Source: Oscillospiraceae bacterium
GTDB taxonomy: Bacteria; Bacillota; Clostridia; Oscillospirales; Ruminococcaceae
Length of the DNA: 43,907 nucleotides
Assembly: GCA_017461245.1 (NCBI GenBank)
Contig: JAFTYW010000013.1
Coordinates: forward strand, 1-43,907
Reading direction: 5' to 3'
The notes under the pieces are model-generated. The model ran no database searches and was not told the DNA's origin. It saw nothing but the letters and a program-made list of their open reading frames with translations. Positions 32,085-42,200 of the stretch are shown here, piece by piece (the first letter of the stretch is position 1; every line of letters starts with the position of its first letter). Both the position numbers and the translations under genes were made by a program.

Positions 32085-35000
32085 GTGTTTGAGCCAATTT
32101 TTGCAAGAGCGGCAAGCGCTAAGGGCGACTACATATTAAATAAAATAACCTCTTTACTCAGCAGCAGTACTAAAAAGGTTATGCTGCTTGTTCCCGAGCA
32201 GTCCTCGTTTGAAACCGAAAAGGCGCTTTACTTATCCTTAGGTGACAAGAATTTTTCTCGCCTTGAAGTCGTTTCCTTTACCCGCCTCTGCTCTCTTATA
32301 AAGGCGAGGTACGGTTCTGATAGCGGCGAGAGGCTCTCTGCCGCCGGAAAGATCATACTCACTTCCTGCGCCGCGAAAAACGCCGCCCCCTCTCTTAAAA
32401 TTTACACCTCGCAGTCTAAAAGCACCGCCTTTGCAGGCGAGGTTTCCTCGCTTATCGACGAGCTTAAAGTTGCGGGTGTTTCCCCAGAGCAGTTTGAAAA
32501 AAGTTTAGAGAGCTTTATCGACGAGCCTATTCTTTACGGCAAGCTTTCCGACATCTCTGTCATTTATCATTGGTACAGCGCCCTTTTAGAAAAGGGATAT
32601 CTCGACCCGAGCAGCGAGCTTGCATCTGCCGCCGCGCGCCTTGGGGACGGAGAGTTTTTCAAGGATTACAACATTATAATAGACGAGTTTGCCTCCTTTA
32701 ACGGCGCACAGCTTTCCATTATCGAAAAGATGTTTATGCGTTCACCGTCGGTTTCGGTTATTCTCTGCTCTGATGCACCGAACGGCAAAATACCCGCATC
32801 AGTTTTCCGTACCCCGCTTGACACCTACGCAAAGCTTTTGCGCCTTTGCAGTAAAGTCGGCTGTGAGGTTGCGGCACCTATTGTTTTAAAGGCGGGGGAG
32901 CTATTTAAAAGCGAGTCCTTGATTGCGCTTGAACAACTGCTTTCTGCAAAAATGCCCGAAAAACCCGAAAAGCCCACCGACATTACGATCAGTGCCGCTC
33001 TCTCTATAAAGCTCGAGTGCAGAAGCGTTGCCGCTCAGATAAGAAAATTGATCAGCGAGGGAAGTCTGCGCTACCGCGATATTGCGATCATAGGAAGAGA
33101 TATGGACAGCTACCTCTCTCATTTAGAGGACAGTCTGCATTTATACGATATTCCCTTTTTCAGCGACCAGAGAAGCTCGCTTACCAGCAGACCTGCCGTT
33201 GTTTTTATTATTAACCTTATCGAAACCATAATCAGCGACATTGAGCCTTCTACGCTTATAAAATATCTAAAATGCCCCATCTCCCCCATCAGCGCTGACG
33301 AAGCCGCCGAGCTTGAAAACTACATTGACCTCTGGCGCCTTAGCAAGAAAGAAATTCTCTCACCCTTTGTCAAAAACCCCAACGGTCTTGACGGAGAGAT
33401 TGACGAAAAGGGGCTTATTCGCTTATCCAAGCTTAATGAGATAAGAGAAACTGCAGTTTCGCCGCTTTTAGAGCTTAAAGGGCAAATTCTAAGAGCAGAC
33501 GGAGCCACTATTACCCGCGCCATTTACAATTTTATGAAGCAAAGCGGTGTTATCAAAAAGCTCTCTGAGCTAACTGCCGCTCTCTCTGAAACCGACAGCG
33601 CTCTTGCAGGTGAGCAGCACAGAGCATATCAGGTTTGTTTGGGCGTTCTCTCACAGCTTGCGGCGCTTTTAAAGGGTGAAAACGTTTCGCTCAAATACTA
33701 CCTTGAGCTTTTCAAGGCCGCAATAAACGCCGAGGACGTCGGCTCTATCCCCCACCATCTTGACGAGGTACAGATTGGCGACGCCGTAAGAATGAGAGCG
33801 AGCGGTGCAAAGGTCGCATTCCTTGTTGGAATGAACGAGGGCGTATTCCCCAAAAGGCATAGTGACAGCGGTCTTTTCTCTGACCGCGACCGCAAAAACG
33901 TGAGAGCGTCAGGAATTGACATTTTAACACCTTCTGCCGTTATGAATCAGAACGAGGATTACTACCTCTACTGCGCTCTTACCTCGGCGAGCGAAAAGCT
34001 TTACATAAGCTACTCCAAAAACACCCTGCAGGGCGAGCCTATTTTTGAATCTAAGATTGTAAACAAAATTAAAAAGTTCTTTGATATCAATATAAAAAAT
34101 CTATCTGATCAGCCCTTAAACGAGCTTTTTGGAACAGATGCGGCAAACTTTGAACTTTTATGCCGCCAGTACCACTCAGACAACGAGTTTTCAAGCAGCC
34201 TTAAAAAGTACTTCTCAGATTTTGCCGATGATATTTACCGCATAAAGCTTATGGGCATAGACAAGAGTCTTTCATCAAAGACGCAGACTCTCTCGGCCGA
34301 GCAGGCGTCATCGCTTTACGGCAGTCCTATGATGGTTTCGCCGTCGCAGATAGAAAAATATCATCTATGCCAGTTTGCGCATTTCTGCCGTTACGGACTT
34401 AGACTTAATCCCCTTAAAGTTGCAGAGGTTACTGCTATTGACACCGGAAACGCAATTCACGAGGTTATGGAGCGTCTGCTCAGCAGCTACAGCGTTTCTG
34501 AGCTTGCACAGCTTGGCGACAGCGAGCTTTCCTCACTTTGCGATGCCTATCTTAAAGAGTTTTTAAGCCTGCGACTTGGCAGCAGCGTTTTTGACGACAA
34601 CAGAATCGTTTACAGCATCACAAGGCTTAAATCCACCATTGTTCCCGTTATTAAGTATGTCATAAGAGAGCTTGAGGCCAGCGGATTTGTACCGCAGGAC
34701 TTTGAGCTTGAGATTCGCCGCGGGCGCGACATTGAGCCTTATATGCTCAGCTCCGACTCTGGAAAACAGATCGGTGTCTACGGAAAGGTCGACAGGGTCG
34801 ACACACTTAAGACCGACAGCTCCACCTATGTGCGAGTTATCGACTACAAGAGCGGCGGCAAGGCCTTCAGCCGCGCCGAGCTTGATTACGGATTAAATCT
34901 TCAGATGTTTTTATACCTTTTCTCTATACTTAAAAACGGCGGCAGTCGATACAGCGACACTCTTACCCCGTCGGGCGTGCTTTATATGCCCGCAAAGCGC

Positions 35001-35357
35001 AGTGAGGTTACAAAAAAAGACGGTGCTGACGACGCGAGTGTCAGCAAGGATATAGAAAAAGGCTACAGAATGAACGGCTTACTGCTTGACGACGAGCAAA
35101 ACAAAAAGGGCGCGCCGTTTTTCAGCGCGTCTTACGAGAGCAGCTTAGAGTTTTCGCTTATACAAAACAAAATTGAGGAGCTTATAAAGAAAATGGCGGA
35201 TGAGCTTATCGGCGGCAAGCTGTCGGTAAATCCGCTTTACGTAGGGCGTGAAAACAAGGCCTGCAAATACTGCGATTTCCATAAAATCTGCGGCTTTGAG
35301 GACGGAGATGCCTGCAGAATGATAACCAAAGGCGAGGAGGTAAAGAGCGATGGCTGA
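32085..35357 (+). CDS. addB: ATP-dependent helicase/nuclease subunit B (AddB)
   Basis: Subunit of the AddAB (RecBCD-like) helicase-nuclease that resects double-strand breaks for recombination and recognises Chi. The 1090-residue product begins with GTG at 32085 after GGGAGG. The N-terminal Walker A position reads ARAASAKGDY (7-16), so the P-loop glycines and Ser/Thr are lost although K13 remains. The LVPEQSSFETE segment follows as in other AddB proteins. The C-terminal RecB-like nuclease has DRVD, VRVIDYKSGG, and iron-sulfur cysteines: one in YHLCQFAHFC and the C-x2-C-x5-C group in ACKYCDFHKICGFE. It overlaps addA by 8 nt. Confidence 0.96.
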   Translation: MFEPIFARAASAKGDYILNKITSLLSSSTKKVMLLVPEQSSFETEKALYLSLGDKNFSRLEVVSFTRLCSLIKARYGSDSGERLSAAGKIILTSCAAKNAAPSLKIYTSQSKSTAFAGEVSSLIDELKVAGVSPEQFEKSLESFIDEPILYGKLSDISVIYHWYSALLEKGYLDPSSELASAAARLGDGEFFKDYNIIIDEFASFNGAQLSIIEKMFMRSPSVSVILCSDAPNGKIPASVFRTPLDTYAKLLRLCSKVGCEVAAPIVLKAGELFKSESLIALEQLLSAKMPEKPEKPTDITISAALSIKLECRSVAAQIRKLISEGSLRYRDIAIIGRDMDSYLSHLEDSLHLYDIPFFSDQRSSLTSRPAVVFIINLIETIISDIEPSTLIKYLKCPISPISADEAAELENYIDLWRLSKKEILSPFVKNPNGLDGEIDEKGLIRLSKLNEIRETAVSPLLELKGQILRADGATITRAIYNFMKQSGVIKKLSELTAALSETDSALAGEQHRAYQVCLGVLSQLAALLKGENVSLKYYLELFKAAINAEDVGSIPHHLDEVQIGDAVRMRASGAKVAFLVGMNEGVFPKRHSDSGLFSDRDRKNVRASGIDILTPSAVMNQNEDYYLYCALTSASEKLYISYSKNTLQGEPIFESKIVNKIKKFFDINIKNLSDQPLNELFGTDAANFELLCRQYHSDNEFSSSLKKYFSDFADDIYRIKLMGIDKSLSSKTQTLSAEQASSLYGSPMMVSPSQIEKYHLCQFAHFCRYGLRLNPLKVAEVTAIDTGNAIHEVMERLLSSYSVSELAQLGDSELSSLCDAYLKEFLSLRLGSSVFDDNRIVYSITRLKSTIVPVIKYVIRELEASGFVPQDFELEIRRGRDIEPYMLSSDSGKQIGVYGKVDRVDTLKTDSSTYVRVIDYKSGGKAFSRAELDYGLNLQMFLYLFSILKNGGSRYSDTLTPSGVLYMPAKRSEVTKKDGADDASVSKDIEKGYRMNGLLLDDEQNKKGAPFFSASYESSLEFSLIQNKIEELIKKMADELIGGKLSVNPLYVGRENKACKYCDFHKICGFEDGDACRMITKGEEVKSDG

Positions 35358-38300
35358 AAGAAAATGGACTAGCGCCCAAAGCGATTTTATCTCTGCACCC
35401 CGCGGCCCGATACTTGTTTCGGCGGCGGCAGGCTCTGGAAAAACCTCTGCCATAGTTGAGAGGGTCAGTCGCAGGCTTTGCGATGCTGACAATCCGCTAT
35501 CTGCCGACAAACTGCTTATGACCACCTTCTCGAATGCCGCGGCGGCAGAAATGCTCTCGCGCATCGAAACCAAGCTCTACGAGCTTTCTGAATTAGACCC
35601 CGACAGCGCCGCACTCAGCGCCCAGCTTGAGCGCCTGTCGGAAGCACAGATTGGGACTATTCACAGCTTTTGCCTTAAGATAATCAGAGAAAACTTTTCT
35701 CTTTTAGAACTTTCCTGCGATTTTCGCATTGCTGACGGCGCCGAGAACGAGATTTTGATGTATTCGGCAGTCGACAGGGTTATCAAAAAGGCTTATGCCG
35801 AAAACGACGAGGTATTCTACAAGCTGATCGAAAATGTTTGCAGCAGCCGAAACGACGCCGAGCTGACACAAATTATTTTAAAGCTCTACAGAACACTTAT
35901 CGCTATGCCCTTCCCCATTGATGTTCTGGACGGGTGGTACAACAGCTTTTTACCGAGCGAGGAGAACTACAAAAAGCTCACTGCTCCTATCATAGAAAGG
36001 GCAAAAAAGACCATAAATCAAGCCATTTTAATCTGTCAAAAGCACATTGACGCTATTGCAGACGAAAAGATGTACGCCTTTATCCTTGACGACCTTGTAG
36101 AGCTGAAGAACGCCGAAAAGGCACTCTCTAACGGCGACATTCCCGCCGCCTGCGAGGCTGCTCATGCCGTTAAGATGAGCAACCGCTCGCTTAGTCGCAA
36201 AATGGAGCCGTGCCTTAGAGAGCAGGTGAAACTCGGGCGAGAAAATGTGCGCAAAAGCGTTGCCGAAACATACGGTCTGCTTTGCGATGTTTCATACGAG
36301 CTTTACTGCTCGCAGCAGGAATATCTACTGCCATTGGTTCACAAGCTTTTCGAGCTTGTGCGCGCATTTTTAGAGGAATTTGCGGCGGCAAAAAGGAACA
36401 AAAATCTTGTTGATTTTAACGATGCCGAGCAGTTTATGCTCTCTCTTCTTTGGGAAAAGCGTGACGGCGAGTATACAAAAACCGCGCTTGCAAAGGCCCT
36501 GAGCCGCCGATATGACGAGATATACATCGACGAATATCAAGACGTTAACGCTGCGCAGGAAATGATCTTCAAGGCAATCGAGCCGGAAAGTCACAATATC
36601 TTTATGGTTGGCGACGTTAAGCAGAGCATTTACGGTTTCAGACAGGCAGATGCCGACATTTTTGAGGACAAAAAGCAGGCTTTCTTTGACTACGATGAAA
36701 AGAACTTCCCCGCCAAGATATTCTTTGACAACAATTTCAGAAGCCGCGCGGGAGTAACCGATTTTATCAACGAGGTATTCTTTAAAATAATGATTGAGGG
36801 CGTTGGCGCAGGGCTTTACACCGACGGCGACAGCTTAAAGGCTTCCGGAACCTTTCCCGAGAGCCAAAACGAGTCGGTCACTCTGCTTTTCCATAGCGCG
36901 CCCAAAGGCAGCCGCGGAAACACCTGGGTTGAGATCGAGGCAAAAATTATAGCCGAGCAGATTGACCAAATGGTAAAAAGCGGCTACAAGGTTGCAGATG
37001 GCGACGCAATGCGCCCCTGCCGTTACAGCGATTTTTGCATCTTATCGCGTGCTGACTCGGGCAGATTTTCCGCCTACAGCGACGCGCTTAAAGAGATAGG
37101 AATTGACGTAGTTGTTGACAAGAGCGGCGCCGACTTTTTGGAGAGCCGCGAGCTGCTGATGACCCTTTCTATCCTAAAAGCCATCGATAATCCCTACGAT
37201 GACGTTGCCCTTTGCAGTGCAATGATGTCCCCTGTTTTTCTGTTCACCCCGTCTGATCTGGCGGAAATTAGGTCAAACAAGTACGCCAGAAACACCGAGC
37301 TTTACACCTCGGTTAAAAATGCTGCCGAAGCGGGAAACCAAAAATGTAAGGAATTTCTAGACAAGCTTGCACAGCTTAGGCGTCTGTCGGCAGGACAAAG
37401 CGTTGACAGTCTGCTCTCTGTTTTGTATGATAGGTACGGCATTTACTGGCTTGTCGGCGCATTAAGCGGCGGCGATGAGCGAATGAACAACCTCGATATG
37501 TTCCGATATTATGCAAGGCATTTTGAGAGCAGCGGCTACAGAGGTTTGGGTCAGTTTTTGCGCTTTCTCGACAAGACTAAGAACAACAAGGACAAGCTCA
37601 AAGGCTCGCAGGGGCTTTCAGAAAATCACAACGCCGTTAAAATTATGACGGCGCACAAATCAAAGGGACTTGAGTTCCCTATCTGTATACTTGCGAATAC
37701 CGTTAAGCCTTTCTATCAGCGTGACACCATTTCAAACACTCTGCTTTGCAAAGAAATTGGCTTTGCCTGCAGGATAAACGACACAGAAAGGTCTGTAAGA
37801 TACTCTACCGTGGCGCACAAGGTTGCTCGTCTTTTGATCGAGGAGCGCCAGCTTGCTGAGGAAATGCGGCTTTTGTATGTTTCGATGACGCGAGCCAAGG
37901 AAAAGTTGATCTTGCCCATCGTTCACTCAAACATAGAAAAGCTTTTAAACGACGCGCTTATTTCGCGCGAGATCGACAACGACCCCGCCGCAGTTTTGGA
38001 CTGCAGCAGTTGGGCGCAGTGGTTTATATACGCCTGTGTTAAGTCGCCCGCTATGAGAGATGCCCTGCTTGAATTTGCCGTAAACGGCGAATACACCGAC
38101 TGTGCAAAATTTGAGATAAAGTTCGCTGATATTGCGGGCGAGCATCAAGCGAGCGAGGAAAGAGCAAAGACGGCGGCAAATGACGAGATTATTTCGCTTA
38201 TTCGCGACGCCGCAAGCTTTAAATATCCATACGCCGAGCAGACAAGCATAGCAAGCAAGCTTTCGGTCAGCGAGATTTCAAAATCAGCGGGCGAGGTTTA

Positions 38301-38859
38301 CGACTTCGAGTCTACCCCCGACTTTATGCTTGAAAACTCTATGACGGGCGCCCAGAGAGGAACTGCCCTGCATACATTTATGCAGTTTGCAGATTACGAA
38401 AAGGCGCGCGAGGATATAAAAGCGGAGCTTGAGCGCATTGAGAGCTTGGGGCACATTACCAAGAGGCAGCGCGCAGTTATCGACGAGAAAAAGCTCGGAG
38501 CCTTTTTCAGTTCCAAACTTTGCGACAGAATACTTAATTGCGACGCGGCCTTGAGAGAATACAAGTTTATGACAGGGCTTGATTCAGCACAGTTTGGCGG
38601 AACAGAGGGCGCAGGAGACACCGTTATACTGCAGGGCGTTGCCGACTGTATTATTATCGAGGGCGGCAAGGCATCTATTATCGACTACAAGACAGATTAT
38701 GTCAAAACAGAATCAGAACTTATTGAGCGATATGCCATGCAGCTTGCGCTGTATAAGGGCGCAATAGAGAAGCTGCTTGATATGCCTGTAAAGGAATGTC
38801 TTATCTATTCCTTCTGCCTTGGCAAAGAGATTTCAGTCAGCACCGAGAGCATGTTTTAA
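35350..38859 (+). CDS. addA: ATP-dependent helicase/nuclease subunit A (AddA)
   Basis: UvrD-family motor and nuclease subunit of AddAB, 1169 residues. Helicase motifs include Q motif WTSAQSDFI, Walker A AAAGSGKT (25-32), IGTIHSFCLKII, Walker B IYIDEYQDVN, motif III VGDVKQSIYGFRQAD, motif IV NNFRSR, motif V MTAHKSKGLEFPICIL and motif VI RLLYVSMTRAKEKL. The C-terminal nuclease has GTALHTFMQF, GVADCIIIEGG and IIDYKTDYVKTE. It starts inside the end of addB, giving translational coupling, and is terminated by the hairpin repeat at 38880-38952. Confidence 0.97.
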   Translation: MAERKWTSAQSDFISAPRGPILVSAAAGSGKTSAIVERVSRRLCDADNPLSADKLLMTTFSNAAAAEMLSRIETKLYELSELDPDSAALSAQLERLSEAQIGTIHSFCLKIIRENFSLLELSCDFRIADGAENEILMYSAVDRVIKKAYAENDEVFYKLIENVCSSRNDAELTQIILKLYRTLIAMPFPIDVLDGWYNSFLPSEENYKKLTAPIIERAKKTINQAILICQKHIDAIADEKMYAFILDDLVELKNAEKALSNGDIPAACEAAHAVKMSNRSLSRKMEPCLREQVKLGRENVRKSVAETYGLLCDVSYELYCSQQEYLLPLVHKLFELVRAFLEEFAAAKRNKNLVDFNDAEQFMLSLLWEKRDGEYTKTALAKALSRRYDEIYIDEYQDVNAAQEMIFKAIEPESHNIFMVGDVKQSIYGFRQADADIFEDKKQAFFDYDEKNFPAKIFFDNNFRSRAGVTDFINEVFFKIMIEGVGAGLYTDGDSLKASGTFPESQNESVTLLFHSAPKGSRGNTWVEIEAKIIAEQIDQMVKSGYKVADGDAMRPCRYSDFCILSRADSGRFSAYSDALKEIGIDVVVDKSGADFLESRELLMTLSILKAIDNPYDDVALCSAMMSPVFLFTPSDLAEIRSNKYARNTELYTSVKNAAEAGNQKCKEFLDKLAQLRRLSAGQSVDSLLSVLYDRYGIYWLVGALSGGDERMNNLDMFRYYARHFESSGYRGLGQFLRFLDKTKNNKDKLKGSQGLSENHNAVKIMTAHKSKGLEFPICILANTVKPFYQRDTISNTLLCKEIGFACRINDTERSVRYSTVAHKVARLLIEERQLAEEMRLLYVSMTRAKEKLILPIVHSNIEKLLNDALISREIDNDPAAVLDCSSWAQWFIYACVKSPAMRDALLEFAVNGEYTDCAKFEIKFADIAGEHQASEERAKTAANDEIISLIRDAASFKYPYAEQTSIASKLSVSEISKSAGEVYDFESTPDFMLENSMTGAQRGTALHTFMQFADYEKAREDIKAELERIESLGHITKRQRAVIDEKKLGAFFSSKLCDRILNCDAALREYKFMTGLDSAQFGGTEGAGDTVILQGVADCIIIEGGKASIIDYKTDYVKTESELIERYAMQLALYKGAIEKLLDMPVKECLIYSFCLGKEISVSTESMF

Positions 38860-38879
38860 TCGCTTCGCAATTTATAATT

Positions 38880-38952
38880 TGTAGGGAACGACCTATGTGT
38901 CGTTCCTTTTTTATTGAGGTTTTTCGGCAGGACACGCAGGTCGTGCCCTACA
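38880..38952. repeat. TGTAGGG/CCCTACA double-hairpin repeat, copy 2; addA terminator
   Basis: A 73-bp element with inverted termini TGTAGGG and CCCTACA. The first hairpin GGAACGAC/GTCGTTCC (38885-38906) is followed by T residues and can terminate addA. The second, near 38926-38948, pairs GGCAGGAC with GTCGTGCC with one mismatch. Same architecture as 24840-24901. Confidence 0.75.
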
Positions 38953-38980
38953 ATACAAGACATACGTTCTATATAATTTA

Positions 38981-39010
38981 GGGGCGCCTCACGAAGCGCC
39001 CTACTTTTTT
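38981..39010. repeat. Partial repeat/hairpin GGGGCGC...GCGCCCTAC
   Basis: GGGCGC (38982-38987) pairs with GCGCCC, followed by TAC and a T run. It carries the CCCTAC end of the double-hairpin repeats and may be a decayed third copy. Confidence 0.5.
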
Positions 39011-39045
39011 ATAATAATTTAATTTGCAATTTAAAATTCTCAGTT

Positions 39046-39080
39046 AAAAAGGCTCCCTCGTAAGAGGGAGCCTTTTTGTT
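39046..39080. terminator. Terminator after the small acidic-peptide gene (bidirectional)
   Basis: Perfect 14-bp arms 39046-39059 and 39064-39077 (AAAAAGGCTCCCTC core) with loop GTAA. It starts with the same AAAAAGGCTCCCT as the 130-bp repeats. Confidence 0.9.
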
Positions 39081-39096
39081 TTGATTTTTTCAGAAC

Positions 39097-39243
39097 TTAG
39101 ATATTAACAAGGTTATCGTAGTTCTGAGTGTCGTCCTCGTCTAATCCGGGGAGATTGGTGTCGGGATCACCCGAAGCGGTGATTACGTCAACTGACTCAA
39201 AAAGGGTTATGTTCATTTCAGGATCTAAATACTTTTTGTTCAT
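39097..39243 (-). CDS. 48-residue acidic peptide of unknown function
   Basis: Too short for routine gene calls. On the minus strand an ATG at 39243 opens MNKKYLDPEMNITLFESVDV and runs 48 codons to TAA (39099-39097). An AGGGGTG ribosome site lies in the last codons of the preceding surface-protein gene, whose stop is only 5 nt upstream, so the two are very probably co-transcribed and translationally coupled. After the N-terminal block (KKYLDPEM-ITLFE-VDVITASGD) the tail is strongly acidic (LPGLDEDDTQNYD). There is no signal peptide, cysteine or membrane helix. Similar KY-x2-PEM-I-x2-F-x3-DVI-T-x-SG peptides occur, to my recollection, in other gut Clostridia without assigned function. Confidence 0.7.
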   Translation of the reverse strand: MNKKYLDPEMNITLFESVDVITASGDPDTNLPGLDEDDTQNYDNLVNI

Positions 39244-39248
39244 TTGGT

Positions 39249-42200
39249 TCACCCCTTTTTCGCATCGTTAAGCGGTTTGAATTCGACCGCTGCGTCACCG
39301 TATTTCATCATTGCGAGAACAACATTTGAAAGGTTGTCGTTGGGATCCTCAGGTCTGTATTTCTCTCTTGCATAAGCCGAGATGGTGTATGCGAGAATAT
39401 CACTAACCTGTGTATCGCCATTGTAAACGGTTACATATACTGTCTTGTTCATTTCAACTGAGGTAAGCTCATTGAAGTAAACAGCATATTCAGTCTTGCC
39501 CTTTACAAATTCATCGTTTGTAATTGTAGCAAGTACGTTTTCTCCCGCCTTATCAGACGAAATAACAACCTTATAATCTGCAACATCTTCCTCTGTTGCG
39601 AAGTTGAACTTCAAGCGAACATTGTTATGGAAGTTGAGGTTTGCAGAAACCCAAGTTGCCTTATCGTCTGCGCAGGACTTGGTGTAGATACCCTTAAGTC
39701 CCTTCATCTCAGGAATCTCTGCAGAAGCAAGTGCCTTCTGATCTCTTGTAAGATCGTCTTTTACAAGCTTATCTGTGTTAGTTCCTGTAAGGGTCTGAAC
39801 ATAAGAACCGTAGTAGAGAAGATCAACGATAACCTTCTTGAATGCGTCTGCATACTCGGTGTCTTCCTCGTAATCAGTTGTACCCACTTCATATTTTTCG
39901 AGTATATTGTAGCAGTACTCTTTTACGCTATACTCAATTGTGTTGCTGCACTCATTACCATTAGCATCGTTTGCTTTGAGTGTAGCGGTAATGGTGTTAG
40001 ACATCATTTCAGCAGGAACATCATCAAAGGTAAACACAAGGTTATTCTCTTCGTCTAACTCAAGGTCTCCGTTTTCATCAAGAGGAGCGTCAATTACAAC
40101 TGTTCCCTCTACACCCTCGATAGTAAACTCTGCTTTAACATCAGTGTATCCGCCCTCAGTAAGTGCGGTACCATCTGCTTTGAAGTTAACAGCAGTGTTG
40201 GCGTCAAGGGTGAGCGATGCGTTCTGGAATGTTACGTCTGCATACTCGCTTACGATTGTAGCAAGCTCGTTGCCCTCTGCATCGAAGTTCTTTCCGCAAA
40301 CTGAGCAGTGCTTATGTTCAACGGTTCCGTTTACATCAGCGGTTGCTTCAACAGCGGCAACATCTTCGAGGTTGTGGAGACCGTTAGCGCAGTAACGAGT
40401 CTTTACAAAGAGATCGTCATCTTCGAGAACGAGCATATCTCCGATATAGAGAATCTTGTCGTCCCAACCCTCTAAAGCATACTGGTCTCCGCCGGTTCCG
40501 ACGTCGTGACCGGTTTCGTCACCTACTTCACTATGAACATAGGCAGTAATGCTAAGACTGCCAGCATCGCTACCATTGGTAATCTTATCCTTGCCATAAA
40601 TGTCAAGGGGAATGACTACCCATCCGTCAAAAGCGCCCTCAAAGATGTAGCTCTTGCAGTTCCATCTCTTCCAGGTGTTAGGAGTGCTGATAGCGCCTGT
40701 TGCGTTGTCGATCATATAAGCGGTTCCCAATGTAGAGGACATCTGTCTTCCATTGATATAGAGATAGAAGCCGCTTGTTTTATTGTTCTCGTCCTCAATC
40801 TTAATTCTGATTGCCATATACTTAAGATTGGTCTTGTCAATAGAGCTGTGAAGTCCTGAGGTGCTAACAGAACCATATGTAATAGTATCAGCTAAAACAG
40901 TCTGGTTTACACAACCTGAAACCTCTTCATTTCTGTCTAACTCAATAAAGGTTTCTTTGTTGCCTCTTGCATCGGTAAACTCTCTTAAGAATAAGCGGGC
41001 GCCGTTTGCAGAGGCATCTCTGGTAGCTGTATGCGTGCCTTCGGCATTCTTACAGAATGTTGCAGAACCTGAAGGCCAACCAATTTCCTGTTTACCGGTA
41101 AGTCCTACTGCATATCCAAGATAGGGATGAGCGGTACTGTCATCATAGACATTCATAAAGTAGCTTGCGCCGTCCTCAAGGCCGGAGCTGTAGTAAGAGG
41201 TCTTGACTTCTTTGGATACAACATCATCAGACCAAGGATACTTAGCCTTAATGGTGTAGATGTAATCCTTCTCTAAGGTGATAGCGTTGATGTAATCAAT
41301 ACCATACCAGTTTGTATTGTCGATCGAGTAAACTGTTCTATTAGCGGTATCAGCCTCATTTGTAAGAACAAATTTGGTGCTGTCTTCGTTAACAGTTACA
41401 TCAAACTCGGGAGGAAGGAGAGTTGACACAAAGTCATTAACATCTTTGAGGATCTTCATATCGCCTTGATAGAAGGTCTTGCCGTTGGTGTTAGAAAGGT
41501 ATCTAAAGCCAACATTTGTAACATTTTCCATAGCGATAGAGCTATAGAACTGCGACTCGGGAACTATGATCCAACCATCAAAGTTTGCAGGAAGTGAATA
41601 GGTTGTTCCTGACTCTGCTATGGTTGTGCAAGAAGAATCGGTAAAGTTGATTAAAACAACATTCTGCCAATCACATTTTGCGCCATTAGCATGTGATGTA
41701 CCAATATGGAGATAGGTAGGAGTTTCTGTGTCTCCAACGATCTTCTGGCGGATCGCAATATAGTTGTAATCAGCAGCGTCAGAGTAAAGTGCGCTTATAG
41801 GCTGAATTCCGTAAAGCTCGCCTTCCTTGGTGCCGCCTGCAGCGGTATTATCTGCTGTAGCATCATAGCAAACGTTAAGCTCATAGGTTACAGGAAGATA
41901 TGTCGGCTGACACTCTTGTTCTGCAGTAACCTCGGTCTTAAACATATACTCGCCGTTAACATCTACGCTGGATTGACCATGGAACTTAGCGGTAGTTGTG
42001 TCGGTGGTATTCCATCTGGCAAGGCCCCAATAATAGCCTGTTCCTTCAGGTTTATCCCAACCGGCGTTGTTATAGTAAATATAGTTATTGCTGGGAACGG
42101 TAAAGATATTCTTGCTGTCCTCAAGAGTCCAAACGGTCTTGCTGACAATGTTCTTAGCCTGTGCGTTGGGATATTTTGCATATACAGTGTAATTTGTGAA

